64,000 nucleotides of DNA from JBBQLG01 sp964251665 (GTDB lineage: Bacteria; Bacteroidota; Bacteroidia; Cytophagales; Spirosomataceae), in contig CAXUKO010000003.1 of NCBI GenBank assembly GCA_964251665.1, positions 124,001 through 188,000 of the forward strand, written 5' to 3'. The notes under the pieces were generated by a model. The model had not been told where the DNA came from. It saw only the letters and a list, made by a program, of their open reading frames with translations, and ran no database searches. Position numbers and translations under genes: made by a program. Below, one piece after another: positions 52,653-61,476 of the stretch (position 1 is the stretch's first letter; every line of letters starts with the position of its first letter).

Positions 52653-53918
52653 ATGGGTAGCGTTTGGATGGTGCTGATGAGTTTATTTATGCGTTGGATT
52701 GGCTGGATTGGGTGCATGATTGTGGTAGTCGCCTGCGGGCAGTCGCCACAGAAACAATTGAAACGGTCAGTAGCGGCCATGCAGAGCTGCGCCGAAGGGC
52801 AGGTACTGACCCCTGATGAAGAACAGACCCTCCGCCGGGAGATAAACGCTGATACCAAGGCAAATCAGATTGCCCAGATTTTCCAGCAGAAGATCCGGGG
52901 CGGGTTCAACGGTACGGCGCTGGTTGCGCAGAAAGGGGTTATTCTCTATAAAAAGAGCGTTGGCTTCGGCCACTTCGAGCGTGGTCAGAAAGATTCCCTG
53001 CTCGAAGAGTCCAAGTTTCAGTTAGCGTCTCTGTCCAAGACCTTTACCGCCGTCAGCATTCTGAAACTTCAGGAAACGGGCCGGATCGCCTTTGAGGATA
53101 CCATTCAGAAATTCTTTCCTGACTTCCCGTATCACGACATCACGATTCAGCAGCTGCTGAGCCATCGCAGCGGCCTGCCCAATTATCAGTACGCCTTTGA
53201 TGACAGCATGAAGGTGAACTTCTATAAACGTGAGAAGCCGTATCCGACCAATACAACCATTATGCACTGGTTTGCCACGGTAAAGCCCACGCCCCAGCGC
53301 TACAACATTCCGGGCCGGAGTTTCAGTTATAGCAACACCAACTACATGGTGCTGGCGTCGATCATCGAAAAAGTGACCGGGCAGGACTTTGAAACGTTTG
53401 TGCGTAAAACTATTTTTGAGCCGCTGGGGATGCACAATACCTATGTGGCCACCACCCACAGCGATTCGTTTAATGTGCACCGCACGGCGGGTTACCAATG
53501 GAACCGGCGGATTCCCAAGGATTATTACGATGATGTGGTCGGCGATAAGGGTATTTACTCGACCATTGGCGACCTCTTCCGCTGGTACCGCGCCCTGAAC
53601 GGGGACTGCCTGCTTCAGCACAAAACGCTGGCCGAAGCGTTTATCCCCCGCAGTTTCGAGCGTAAAGGGCAGCGCAATTATGGGTACGGATTCCGTATGC
53701 ATTTAGATGCCAATAACCAGCCCGAATTTATTTACCATTCCGGCTGGTGGAAGGGTTACAACACCATGTTCTGGTTCAGCCCCAAAGACCAGTACGTCAT
53801 TATTGTGCTGAGCAATCGCTTCAATCCTTCGGTCTACCGGGTGAAAGAACTCGTTGATGTGCTGCATGGTGGAGCGGGCCAATCGGTCACTCCCGAAACG
53901 GGCGAAGTCGATCTGTAA
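52653..53918 (+). CDS. Serine hydrolase, beta-lactamase/PBP class C family lipoprotein
   Basis: The protein is 421 residues with a lipoprotein signal (lipobox VVAC). Class C beta-lactamase-type motifs are complete: SxxK at Ser126-Lys129 in LASLSKTFTAV, YSN at 226-228 in SYSNTNYMV, and an HSGW segment near residue 362 in the position of the KTG triad. The family includes D-aminopeptidases, esterases and beta-lactamases; the HSG form argues for an esterase or peptidase rather than a true beta-lactamase, which is inference. It is probably periplasmic or on the outer membrane. It has its own promoter and is followed by an alpha/beta hydrolase gene 60 bp downstream. Confidence 0.88.
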   Translation: MGSVWMVLMSLFMRWIGWIGCMIVVVACGQSPQKQLKRSVAAMQSCAEGQVLTPDEEQTLRREINADTKANQIAQIFQQKIRGGFNGTALVAQKGVILYKKSVGFGHFERGQKDSLLEESKFQLASLSKTFTAVSILKLQETGRIAFEDTIQKFFPDFPYHDITIQQLLSHRSGLPNYQYAFDDSMKVNFYKREKPYPTNTTIMHWFATVKPTPQRYNIPGRSFSYSNTNYMVLASIIEKVTGQDFETFVRKTIFEPLGMHNTYVATTHSDSFNVHRTAGYQWNRRIPKDYYDDVVGDKGIYSTIGDLFRWYRALNGDCLLQHKTLAEAFIPRSFERKGQRNYGYGFRMHLDANNQPEFIYHSGWWKGYNTMFWFSPKDQYVIIVLSNRFNPSVYRVKELVDVLHGGAGQSVTPETGEVDL

Positions 53919-53978
53919 GGTATAATTGCCGCTTACCTGTCTTTATGGGTAATGCTACTTTACCTTCGTTCAACCCTC

Positions 53979-54914
53979 ATGAAAAGCCTGTTTGCTCCTC
54001 TCCTGATCCTGATTGGTTCCCACATCACTATGGCGCAGGACGTCATTAAACTCTGGCCGGATGCGGCCATTCCCAATGCCATTCCCGGCAAAACAGTAAC
54101 AGAAAAGTCAGAAACGGGTGCCGACGGCATTCTGCGAATCAGCGATGTGACGGTGCCTACGCTGACGGTTTACCCGGCAACGGGTGCCAATGCGACAGGC
54201 GCGGCCATTATGATTTGTCCGGGGGGCGGGTACTGGATTCTGGCCGCCAGTCACGAAGGCAGCGACGTGGCGAAATGGTTTACCGAGCGGGGTATCACGG
54301 CCTTCGTGCTCAAATACCGGTTGCCCAACGATCAGATCATGACGCATCCCGAAGAAGTTCCGCTGTTGGATGCCATGCAGGGCATGAAGCTGATTCGGCA
54401 GCGCGCGGCTCAGTATAAGGTCGATCCCAATAAGATTGGTATAATGGGATTTTCGGCCGGCGGCCACCTCGCATCAACGCTTTCAACGCATTATTTCCGC
54501 ACCAATGAGGCTGCTGCTACCAGCGCGGCCCGACCGAACGCGGCCCGACCAAACTTTGCTATTCTGCTCTATCCGGTAATTACGTTCGGTGCGAAAGCCC
54601 ATGCCGGTTCGCGGGAGAAGCTGCTGGGGAAGAACCCATCCGCTGAACAGATTGCCTACTACTCCAACGAGTTACAGGTGACGGATCAGACGCCCCCAAC
54701 GCTGCTGGTGCACGCAACAGATGATAACGTGGTGCCGGTTGAAAACAGTATTGATTATTACATGGCCCTGAAAAAAGCCCATGTCCCCGCCGAGATGCAC
54801 CTGTACCCTTCAGGTGGCCATGGCTTTGGTCTGCGCACAGTTGGAAAAGGCTCCGTTGCCAACTGGCCCGATGCCTGCCAGGGCTGGCTGAAAAGTCTGG
54901 GGTATGTGAAGTGA
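53979..54914 (+). CDS. Secreted alpha/beta hydrolase, xylan-esterase-like
   Basis: The protein is 311 residues from the ATG at 53979; an upstream ATG at 53952 is open but the inner one starts a proper signal peptide (PLLILIGSHITMAQ). The fold is an esterase/dienelactone-hydrolase-like alpha/beta hydrolase: oxyanion motif ICPGGGYWILAASHEG, nucleophile Ser159 in GFSAGGH, acid at Asp248/Asp249 in HATDDNVVP, and His281 in GGHGFG. Homologues are annotated as acetyl-xylan or carbohydrate esterases. A short in-frame duplication, AARPNAARPN, lies near residue 185. The stop codon is inside a large palindrome shared with the convergent prohibitin-like gene. Confidence 0.88.
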   Translation: MKSLFAPLLILIGSHITMAQDVIKLWPDAAIPNAIPGKTVTEKSETGADGILRISDVTVPTLTVYPATGANATGAAIMICPGGGYWILAASHEGSDVAKWFTERGITAFVLKYRLPNDQIMTHPEEVPLLDAMQGMKLIRQRAAQYKVDPNKIGIMGFSAGGHLASTLSTHYFRTNEAAATSAARPNAARPNFAILLYPVITFGAKAHAGSREKLLGKNPSAEQIAYYSNELQVTDQTPPTLLVHATDDNVVPVENSIDYYMALKKAHVPAEMHLYPSGGHGFGLRTVGKGSVANWPDACQGWLKSLGYVK

Positions 54915-55013
54915 ATAAGTCAGTAAGTTGGTAAGTGGCTGCGCCCAAGTCGGTAAGTGTTCCATTGCGAAGCACTTACTAACTTGGGCGCAGCCACTTA
55001 CTGACTCATTCAC
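54911..55013. repeat. Large GTAAGT-type palindrome spanning two convergent stop codons
   Basis: The left arm from 54911 and the right arm to 55013 pair over about 41 bp, with an 8-base bulge in the left arm (AGTTGGTA) and few mismatches; the 13-base loop is 54960-54972 (TTCCATTGCGAAG). The element includes the stop codons of both flanking genes and shares its loop and arm words with the element at 17572-17648. It probably acts as a bidirectional terminator. Confidence 0.8.
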
Positions 55014-55915
55014 TTGTCACTCAGGATCAAGGGCGTATTGGCGCGGCCGTTCATAATCACGATTTTGGCATTGGGTGATGCGGCCAGTTCGCGTTGAGCC
55101 CTGATCTGTTCATACTGTAGCTGCTTATTGGACAGACCCGTCGAGATAATCTTCTGGTAATCGGCGATACCCTGGGCTTCAACCCGCTTCCGTTCCGCTT
55201 CCTGACGCTCTTTCTGTAACACGAACTGCATCTTCTGTGCGTCCTGCTCTGCGTTGATCTTCGATTCGATGGTTTTCTTCACCGAAGCGGGCAGGTCGAT
55301 GTTACGGATGAGTAATTGCTCCAGTAATAACCCCCGCTTCTTAAAGTCTGACTCAATCGTCCGGTAAATACGGGTCTGAAACTCATCACGCCGGGTCGAA
55401 TACAGAGCAACGGCATCGTAATAAACCGCATTGTCGCGGATGCGGGTCCGGGTGATAGGCCGCACGATTTTATCCATGTAGTCTTCGCCGATTTCCCGGT
55501 AAATCCGGGGGGCGTCAGCCGGTACAACCCGGTACAGGACGGTCAGGTCGATAACCACTTCCAGACCGTCGGCGCTCAGCACCCGAATCGCATCGTCGCC
55601 TTTGCGCTCACCTTCGTCAGCCGTGGCCGACATGGTATAGTTCTGGGTTTTAACATCAAACTCCGTCACTGCAGCCACAGGATTCACAAAATTCAGTCCG
55701 GCGGGTAAGATACGGTCGCCGACGTTACCGAACAGCGAAACAACGCCCACTCGTCCGGCGTCGATTTGCCGAACACTGGCCGTCAGGGCACCCAGCACCA
55801 TCATAATAATACCAATTACTTTAAGGGGGCGGGCATACCGTGCCAGAGCGAGTGCAGGCGTATTAATGGCAAATCCGGCAATAAGCGCGAACAAGCCTAA
55901 GATAATGAAAAACAT
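55010..55915 (-). CDS. Prohibitin-like SPFH/Band 7 membrane protein
   Basis: The protein is 301 residues. Two N-terminal hydrophobic segments (FFIILGLFALIAGFAI and KVIGIIMMVLGALTA) precede the SPFH domain from about residue 50: GRVGVVSLFGNVGDRILPAGLNFVNP, VLSADGLEVVIDLTVLYRV and YMDKIVRPITRTRIRDN. A coiled-coil assembly region follows, with KINAEQDAQKMQFVLQKERQ. Prohibitin-type proteins form large membrane rings that scaffold lipid domains or regulate FtsH-type proteases. No FtsH or NfeD gene is adjacent. The stop is inside the palindrome at 54911-55013. Confidence 0.9.
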   Translation of the reverse strand: MFFIILGLFALIAGFAINTPALALARYARPLKVIGIIMMVLGALTASVRQIDAGRVGVVSLFGNVGDRILPAGLNFVNPVAAVTEFDVKTQNYTMSATADEGERKGDDAIRVLSADGLEVVIDLTVLYRVVPADAPRIYREIGEDYMDKIVRPITRTRIRDNAVYYDAVALYSTRRDEFQTRIYRTIESDFKKRGLLLEQLLIRNIDLPASVKKTIESKINAEQDAQKMQFVLQKERQEAERKRVEAQGIADYQKIISTGLSNKQLQYEQIRAQRELAASPNAKIVIMNGRANTPLILSDK

Positions 55916-56086
55916 AGTGTTAGGAGAGAATTAAGTACGGCGGCAAGGTAGTCAGGCCGCTCATAAATACAACACCAAAGTGGCCTGAAACGAGCCAGAA
56001 CCACTGGGTATTACAGGAGCGGATACCCGCGTTGCCAATCGGTTCGGGGCGTGGCCGACTGGTAACACGTGCCGGGCAGGACATAG

Positions 56087-56120
56087 AAAAAGGCATCCGG
56101 CAGATGGCCGGATGCCTTTT
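56087..56120 (-). terminator. Rho-independent terminator after the DUF1573 gene
   Basis: A perfect 13-bp stem (56088-56100 and 56108-56120) with a 7-base loop lies 63 bases past the DUF1573 stop. T tracts occur on both strands, so it could also stop transcription from the left. Confidence 0.85.
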
Positions 56121-56182
56121 GGGCACTACTCGATCAATTAACCCTTTACTTAAACGCGTTCAGAGTTAGCAAGTCGAAGCAA

Positions 56183-56623
56183 TTATTTTGTGCCTTTCTT
56201 CTTGGTTTTGTCGGCAGGGGCTGCTGGTGCTGCAACAGTCTGTGCAGCTTCCTTAGAAACCACTTCGCCTTTCAGGTACAGCACCACGCTTGGGTTTTCG
56301 CCATTGCTGGTCACGGTTACCGATTTGTTGAATGGTCCCATGGCAGCAGCGTTGTATGTTGCTGAAACCGAGCCGGTTTTGCCGGGCATAATGGGCTCAC
56401 GCGAGAAGGTTGGCTTGGTGCAGCCACACGAAGCCGAAGCATCCGAAATAATGATAGGATCGCTGCCGGTGTTTTTAAACTCGAACGTATACGTAGCGGG
56501 TTTGCCCTGCTCAATTTTGCCGAAATCATGCGTTTCTGCGCTAAATTTCGTTACTCCTTTTTGTGCGTAGCTAACGGCAACCAGGGCGAACAGGGCTACG
56601 AATAATGAAAAAACTTTTTTCAT
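56183..56623 (-). CDS. DUF1573 (ASPM-SPD-2-Hydin-like) secreted protein
   Basis: The protein is 146 residues with a signal peptide (LFVALFALVAVSYAQ). DUF1573 features are HDFGKIEQGKPATYTFEFKNTG and the conserved cysteine pair in DASASCGCTKPTFSREPIMPGK, an immunoglobulin-like beta fold typical of small Bacteroidota periplasmic proteins of unknown function. The C-terminal 20 residues are Ala/Lys-rich. The gene is monocistronic, followed by a strong terminator, and divergent from the E1 dehydrogenase gene. Confidence 0.92.
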   Translation of the reverse strand: MKKVFSLFVALFALVAVSYAQKGVTKFSAETHDFGKIEQGKPATYTFEFKNTGSDPIIISDASASCGCTKPTFSREPIMPGKTGSVSATYNAAAMGPFNKSVTVTSNGENPSVVLYLKGEVVSKEAAQTVAAPAAPADKTKKKGTK

Positions 56624-56863
56624 GGCAAATGAGAAATATAAAGGTTTGTTAACTCGGTTTTGATACGCTTAAAGTGAAACTACCACAAAAGGTTTGCCAA
56701 ACAAACAGCGGTTGCTGAGCTATTAACAAAGAAACGTAAAAAAACGTCTTTTTGAAAGCTGTCCTATTTTATATTATTTTTACTACCACGTAGCGGTCGC
56801 CCGAGCGACCGTTCTGCGTTTTAGACATCAACAATTTACTGGCTTTTAACCCCTGGCAGTTCT

Positions 56864-59272
56864 GTGATAGCAAACGAACAACTCCGCACGACTGGTATTC
56901 CGGCCCGCGAAAAAATACTGGCGGACTACCGGCTGGCTTGCGAAAGTCGGCAGGTGAGTCTGTTAGGCCGGAAAGATGTGATGGGGGGGCGGGCCAAGTT
57001 TGGTATCTTCGGTGACGGCAAAGAACTGGCCCATATGGCGGTTGCAGGAGCGTTCCGACGGGGAGATTATCGCTCAGGGTACTATCGGGATCAGACCTTT
57101 GTTGCGGCTTTGGGCGAACTGACCTGGCAGCAGCTATTTGCACAGCTTTACGCGCATAACGACCTGGCCCATGAGCCGAATACGGCCGGACGGGCCATGA
57201 ACGGTCACTATGCCACCCGATGGCTCGATGAGCAGGGATTATGGCGCAATCAGACCGAATTATACAACTCGGCCTGTGATATATCGCCCACCGCCGGTCA
57301 GATCCCCCACGCCCTGGGTTTAGCCTACGCATCGAAACTCTACCGCCAGAATCCTGATCTGGCTTACCTGACTCAATTTTCCCGGCAGGGCAATGAAGTC
57401 GTATTTGCCACTATTGGCGACGCATCCACCTCGCAGGGCATGTTTTGGGAAACCATGAACGCTGCCGGTGTTTTACAGGTGCCGCTGCTGATGTCCGTCT
57501 GGGATGACGGCTACGGCATTTCTGTACCGGTCGAGTACCAGACCACCAAAGCCAGCATTTCCAAGGCGATGGCTGGCTTTCAGCGGGATGCCGACGATAA
57601 AGGCATTGCTATTTTTACCGTCAACGGTTGGGATTATCCCGCCCTGATGGATACCTACGAGCAGGCAGCCCGCATCTGTCGTGACGAACACGTGCCGGTG
57701 CTGGTTCATGTGCAGGAACTAACCCAGCCGCAGGGACATTCCAGCTCCGGTTCGCACGAACGCTATAAGCCGAAAGAGCGCCTGAACTGGGAAGCCGAAC
57801 GCGACTGCAATCGGCGTTTCCGCGACTGGATACTGACCAATGACATAGCCGAACCGGCTGAACTGGAAGCCATTGAACAGGACGCCGTTCGAGTAGCCAA
57901 GCAGGCCCGCGCCGATGCCTGGACCGCCTTTCGGGAATCGATCCGGGCCGATCATGAATCGGCGCTTGACCTGTTGCAACAGGCGGCCCGGCATCACGCC
58001 AAAGCGCCTGAACTGATGGCCTTGCGTGAGGAACTGCGGAAAACCCAGAACCCCCTGCGTCGGGATGCCGTGACGGCCGTTAAAAAAGCCCTGCGTGTGC
58101 TGCGATTCGATGGAGCCGCGTCTAAACAGGGGCTGCTGACCTGGCTGGAACGCACCGGGGCTGATAATGAAGATCGATACAGCTCACATTTATATAGTCA
58201 GTCGCCCGAGTCTCCCATGCGGGTTATGGCGGTTCCCGCCCGTTTTTCGGCGGATAGCCCCGTAATGGATGGTTACCAGGTGATGCAGCATTACTTCGAC
58301 AGTTTGTTCAGCCGGGATGCCCGGGTTGTGGCACTGGGCGAAGACATCGGTCAGATCGGTGATGTAAATCAGGGCTTTGCGGGATTACAGGAGAAATTCG
58401 GTGAAATCAGGATTACGGATACGGGTATTCGCGAAACCAGTATTGTGGGGCAGGGTATCGGGCTGGCCATGCGTGGGCTGAAACCCATCGTCGAGATTCA
58501 GTACTTCGATTATATTTATTACGCCTTAGCTACCCTCACCGATGATCTCGCCGGGTTGCAGCATCGAACCAAAGGCGGCCAGAAAGCACCGCTGATTATC
58601 CGGACGAGGGGACACCGGCTGGAAGGCATCTGGCATTCGGGTTCACCCATGGGGGCCATGCTGAGCAGTTTGCGGGGAATGCATGTGCTTGTTCCGCGTA
58701 ATATGGTGCAGGCTGCTGGTTTCTATAACACCCTGATTGCGGGTGATGATCCGGCCCTGCTGGTCGAGAGCCTGAACGGCTACCGGCTGAAAGAGCAGCT
58801 TCCCGACAACCTGAGTGAGTTCACGCTGCCCCTGGGTGTTCCCGAAATTCTTCGCGAGGGAACCGACGTTACAGTGGTCACCTACGGGTCGATGTGCCGG
58901 ATTGTGCTGGAAGCCGCCACGCAACTGGCCGTTCTGGGAATCAGCATCGAAGTGGTCGATGTACAGACGCTGCTACCCTTCGACATACACCATGCCGTGC
59001 TGGCGTCAGTCAAACGGACAAACCGGGTCGTTTTTGCCGACGAGGACGTACCGGGCGGTGCTTCAGCCTTTATGCTGCAACAGGTCATTGATGGTCAGGG
59101 CGCATATCGGTATCTGGATTCTGCCCCACGTACCCTGCCTGCCAAAGCCCACCGGCCCGTGTACAGCTCCGACGGTGATTATTTCTCGAAACCCAGTGCC
59201 GACGATGTGGTTGATATCGTGTACGATATTATGCACGAAGCCGAACCCGGCCGGTTCCCGGCGTTGTATTAG
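56864..59272 (+). CDS. Fused alpha/beta E1 component of a 2-oxoacid dehydrogenase
   Basis: The protein is 802 residues from a GTG at 56864. The alpha half has the TPP-binding segment G185-D186-A187 through N199 (IGDASTSQGMFWETMN), then MSVWDDGYGISVP. The beta half starts near residue 465: RVVALGEDIGQIGDVNQGF, RITDTGIRETSIVGQGIGLAM, and the C-terminal transketolase domain VVDVQTLLPFDIHHAV. Fused E1 proteins of this kind decarboxylate branched-chain 2-oxoacids (or pyruvate) and pass the acyl group to an E2 lipoyl enzyme. E2 and E3 genes are not in the window. The gene precedes nuoI by 86 bp on the same strand, but the gap contains a dispersed-repeat-like stretch. Confidence 0.92.
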   Translation: MIANEQLRTTGIPAREKILADYRLACESRQVSLLGRKDVMGGRAKFGIFGDGKELAHMAVAGAFRRGDYRSGYYRDQTFVAALGELTWQQLFAQLYAHNDLAHEPNTAGRAMNGHYATRWLDEQGLWRNQTELYNSACDISPTAGQIPHALGLAYASKLYRQNPDLAYLTQFSRQGNEVVFATIGDASTSQGMFWETMNAAGVLQVPLLMSVWDDGYGISVPVEYQTTKASISKAMAGFQRDADDKGIAIFTVNGWDYPALMDTYEQAARICRDEHVPVLVHVQELTQPQGHSSSGSHERYKPKERLNWEAERDCNRRFRDWILTNDIAEPAELEAIEQDAVRVAKQARADAWTAFRESIRADHESALDLLQQAARHHAKAPELMALREELRKTQNPLRRDAVTAVKKALRVLRFDGAASKQGLLTWLERTGADNEDRYSSHLYSQSPESPMRVMAVPARFSADSPVMDGYQVMQHYFDSLFSRDARVVALGEDIGQIGDVNQGFAGLQEKFGEIRITDTGIRETSIVGQGIGLAMRGLKPIVEIQYFDYIYYALATLTDDLAGLQHRTKGGQKAPLIIRTRGHRLEGIWHSGSPMGAMLSSLRGMHVLVPRNMVQAAGFYNTLIAGDDPALLVESLNGYRLKEQLPDNLSEFTLPLGVPEILREGTDVTVVTYGSMCRIVLEAATQLAVLGISIEVVDVQTLLPFDIHHAVLASVKRTNRVVFADEDVPGGASAFMLQQVIDGQGAYRYLDSAPRTLPAKAHRPVYSSDGDYFSKPSADDVVDIVYDIMHEAEPGRFPALY

Positions 59273-59358
59273 GAGCAAAGGTTTCTCTGCGTCAGTAGAA
59301 AAATGATTCTCTCAGCGACCTTAGCGCATTTTCTCCGTGTCTTTGCGGTTGATACATC
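59273..59358. repeat. Dispersed-repeat-like intergenic sequence upstream of nuoI
   Basis: The 86-bp gap holds CTCTGCGTC, CTCAGCGACC, TTAGCGC and CTCCGTGTCTTTGCGGTTGA. On the minus strand this reads like the AACCGCAAAGACACGGAG type of intergenic repeat common in many bacterial genomes. Only one copy is in the window. Confidence 0.35.
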
Positions 59359-60639
59359 ATGGCTTACTTCGACGATATAAAAAGTGGCATTCGCACGACA
59401 CTGGGCGGGCTGAAACTCACGCTGAAGCATTTGCGGGAGGCCACCAAAAGCCGGACGCCGATGGGCATCGAAGCCGATACATACTTCGATCAGCAGACGG
59501 GCATTGTAACGCTGCAATACCCACACGAGCATTTTCCCATTCCCGACAACGGGCGATACCGGCTGCATAACGAGATGGACGACTGCATTGTCTGCGACAA
59601 GTGCGCCAAAGTCTGCCCCGTTGATTGCATCACTATTGACCCAATTAAAGCGACTGGCGAAGTGGGCAAAGCCTCCGATGGCTCGCCCATCCGGTTATAC
59701 GCCGAAACCTTCGACATCGACATGGCGAAGTGTTGTTTCTGCGGTCTGTGCACCGTGGTTTGCCCCACGGAGTGCCTGACGATGGAAAAGACGTTTGATT
59801 TCAGTGAGTTCGAACTGGGCAAGCTGACCTATCATTTCGCCAATCTTACCCCTGATGAAGCTGATGAGAAGCGGACCCTGTATGAGCAGTTTGTTCGGGA
59901 AAAGGAAGAGTTGAAAGCGCAGCAGGCCGCAGCGAAAGCTGCCACCGCAGCACCGGCTGACCAAACCACTCCGGCTCCCCGGGCAAAGTCCCCGGTCTTT
60001 CGGCCCACGGCGAAACCGGCCACGCCAAAACCAGACGCCACGCCAGAGCCATTACCGACAGCAGCCGACGCGCCGGTAGCTGCCCAGCTGGATGTACCCA
60101 TCGACGAAACGCCCGCTCCAACGCCTAAACCTGCTTTCCGCCCGACGCTTCGGCCATCTGCTCCCAAACCGATTGCCGACGAGGCAACGGGTTCACCAAG
60201 TCCGCCTGCTGACGAAGTTAGTGAACCCATTGCACCCAAACCAAAGCCTGCTTTCCGCCCGACACTTAAGCCGAAAGCTCCTCCTGTTGACGGTAGCCAG
60301 AATTCGAGCGGAGGCAGTATAGCCCATCCCCTCACAGACCCCGCTCCCGACGAAGCCGAGGCTATTGCGATGGCGGGCGTGGTGAGCGATGCCCGCGTAA
60401 CCGAGCCGATGACCGACGCTGAAAAAGCCGAAGCATCTGTAGAACCGTTACCTGTTAAGAAGCCGGCTGCTTTCCGCCCGACCATGAAACCAGCCGCTAA
60501 ACCAGCCCCGCCGGAGCCAGTAGCTAACGCAGAGCCAGCACCCGAACCGGTTAAGAAACCCGCCTTTCGGCCGACCATGAAGCCCGGCGGACCCGCCAAA
60601 ACGGGTGATTTAGGGGAAGAACCGCCCAAAAGCTTATGA
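59359..60639 (+). CDS. nuoI: NADH-quinone oxidoreductase subunit I with Pro/Ala-rich FRPT-repeat extension
   Basis: The protein is 426 residues, about twice the usual NuoI length. The first 170 residues are ordinary NuoI: an amphipathic N terminus, two 4Fe-4S motifs (CIVCDKCAKVCP at 76-87 and CCFCGLCTVVCP at 125-136) and CLTMEKTFDFSEF. It carries clusters N6a/N6b on the electron path to quinone at the cytoplasmic face of complex I. From about residue 175 a low-complexity Ala/Pro/Lys/Glu tail follows, with five copies of FRPT[AML][KR]P between residues 214 and 410. Motif spacing varies but the FRPT core is exact. The tail has no recognised domain and may be flexible. nuoJ overlaps its stop by 4 bases (ATGA). 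Confidence 0.93.
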   Translation: MAYFDDIKSGIRTTLGGLKLTLKHLREATKSRTPMGIEADTYFDQQTGIVTLQYPHEHFPIPDNGRYRLHNEMDDCIVCDKCAKVCPVDCITIDPIKATGEVGKASDGSPIRLYAETFDIDMAKCCFCGLCTVVCPTECLTMEKTFDFSEFELGKLTYHFANLTPDEADEKRTLYEQFVREKEELKAQQAAAKAATAAPADQTTPAPRAKSPVFRPTAKPATPKPDATPEPLPTAADAPVAAQLDVPIDETPAPTPKPAFRPTLRPSAPKPIADEATGSPSPPADEVSEPIAPKPKPAFRPTLKPKAPPVDGSQNSSGGSIAHPLTDPAPDEAEAIAMAGVVSDARVTEPMTDAEKAEASVEPLPVKKPAAFRPTMKPAAKPAPPEPVANAEPAPEPVKKPAFRPTMKPGGPAKTGDLGEEPPKSL

Positions 60640-61169
60640 TCACAATCGCTTTCTGGGGATTTGCTGCCCTGACCATTTTTGGTGCATTGGCCGTGCTGCT
60701 GACGCGCAATGTATTATACGCGGCTTTCTTTCTACTGCTCACCCTGCTGGGTGTGGCGGGCCTGTTTGTGCTGGCCAGTGCCGATTTTCTGGCCGTAGCC
60801 CAGATTATGATTTATGTGGGGGGCGTACTGGTACTGGTCATTTTCGGCGTTATGCTCACCCATCGACCCGATGAACTATCCCAGACTGACAGTCAGCAAC
60901 CCAACCGCATGCTGTCCGGACAGTCGGCCTGGGTATTACCCCTGCTCATAGCAGGTGCGTTGTTTTTCGGGTTGTACTCGGTGCTGGTACGCGCTGATTT
61001 CACCCTGTTGACACACGAACCCTTCCGGCAAACGACCGTTGGTACGATTGGTACGCAACTGATGACGGAGTATAGTTTTCCCTTCGAGGTAGCCGGGCTG
61101 CTGTTACTGGCAGCTCTGGTTGGAGCGGCTTATATCGCATCTCCTAAAAAAGAAGTTCATGAACGCTAA
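60636..61169 (+). CDS. nuoJ: NADH-quinone oxidoreductase subunit J
   Basis: The protein is 177 residues with five hydrophobic segments. The NuoJ signature is clear: LTRNVLYAAFFLLLTLLGVAGLFVLASADFLAVAQIMIYVGGVLVLVIFGVML compressed into helices 2 and 3, where the pi-bulge glycine and tyrosine of the family occur (IYVGGVLV). It is a membrane-arm subunit in the quinone/proton-coupling path. The start overlaps nuoI by 4 bases and the end overlaps nuoK by 11, as in most nuo operons. Confidence 0.95.
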   Translation: MITIAFWGFAALTIFGALAVLLTRNVLYAAFFLLLTLLGVAGLFVLASADFLAVAQIMIYVGGVLVLVIFGVMLTHRPDELSQTDSQQPNRMLSGQSAWVLPLLIAGALFFGLYSVLVRADFTLLTHEPFRQTTVGTIGTQLMTEYSFPFEVAGLLLLAALVGAAYIASPKKEVHER

Positions 61170-61476
61170 CCCGATCGATCCATCGCTGTTTCTGCTCGTT
61201 GGCGCTGCGCTGTTCAGCATTGGACTGGCGGTAGTGCTGGTAAAACGACACGCTATTGTGGTACTAATGGGCGTTGAACTGATGCTCAATGCGGTGAACA
61301 TTAACCTGGTAACGTTTAGTCAGTACGATCCTGACCATTTACAAGGGCAGATGATGACGTTGTTTGTGCTGGTCGTAGCGGCTGCCGAAGCGGCTGTAGC
61401 CCTGGCCATTGTCCTACAGGTATACCGCCATTTCCGCACCGTGCAGTTAACCAAACTGACAGAGTTGAAGCAGTAA
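61159..61476 (+). CDS. nuoK: NADH-quinone oxidoreductase subunit K
   Basis: The protein is 105 residues from the ATG at 61159, a normal NuoK length; a longer frame to 61120 runs inside nuoJ. Three hydrophobic helices are present, with the family segments VVLMGVELMLNAVNINLV (the conserved Glu of helix 2) and AAAEAAVALAIVLQVYR (the Glu of helix 3). It is an MrpC-like subunit at the junction of the antiporter-like modules. The start overlaps nuoJ by 11 bases. The next gene in the operon is the dioxygenase, not nuoL. Confidence 0.95.
   Translation: MNANPIDPSLFLLVGAALFSIGLAVVLVKRHAIVVLMGVELMLNAVNINLVTFSQYDPDHLQGQMMTLFVLVVAAAEAAVALAIVLQVYRHFRTVQLTKLTELKQ

Noticed and set aside
53022..53702. 226-codon open frame on the minus strand
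   Set aside because: It is opposite the serine hydrolase gene, whose SxxK and YSN motifs are in the plus frame.
56769..57332. 187-codon open frame on the minus strand
   Set aside because: It overlaps the E1 alpha start region antisense and has no recognisable domain or start context.
59832..60629. 265-codon open frame on the minus strand
   Set aside because: It is the antisense of the Ala/Pro-rich NuoI tail; GC-rich repetitive codons leave the opposite strand open, and the product is only Gly/Ala/Ser low complexity.
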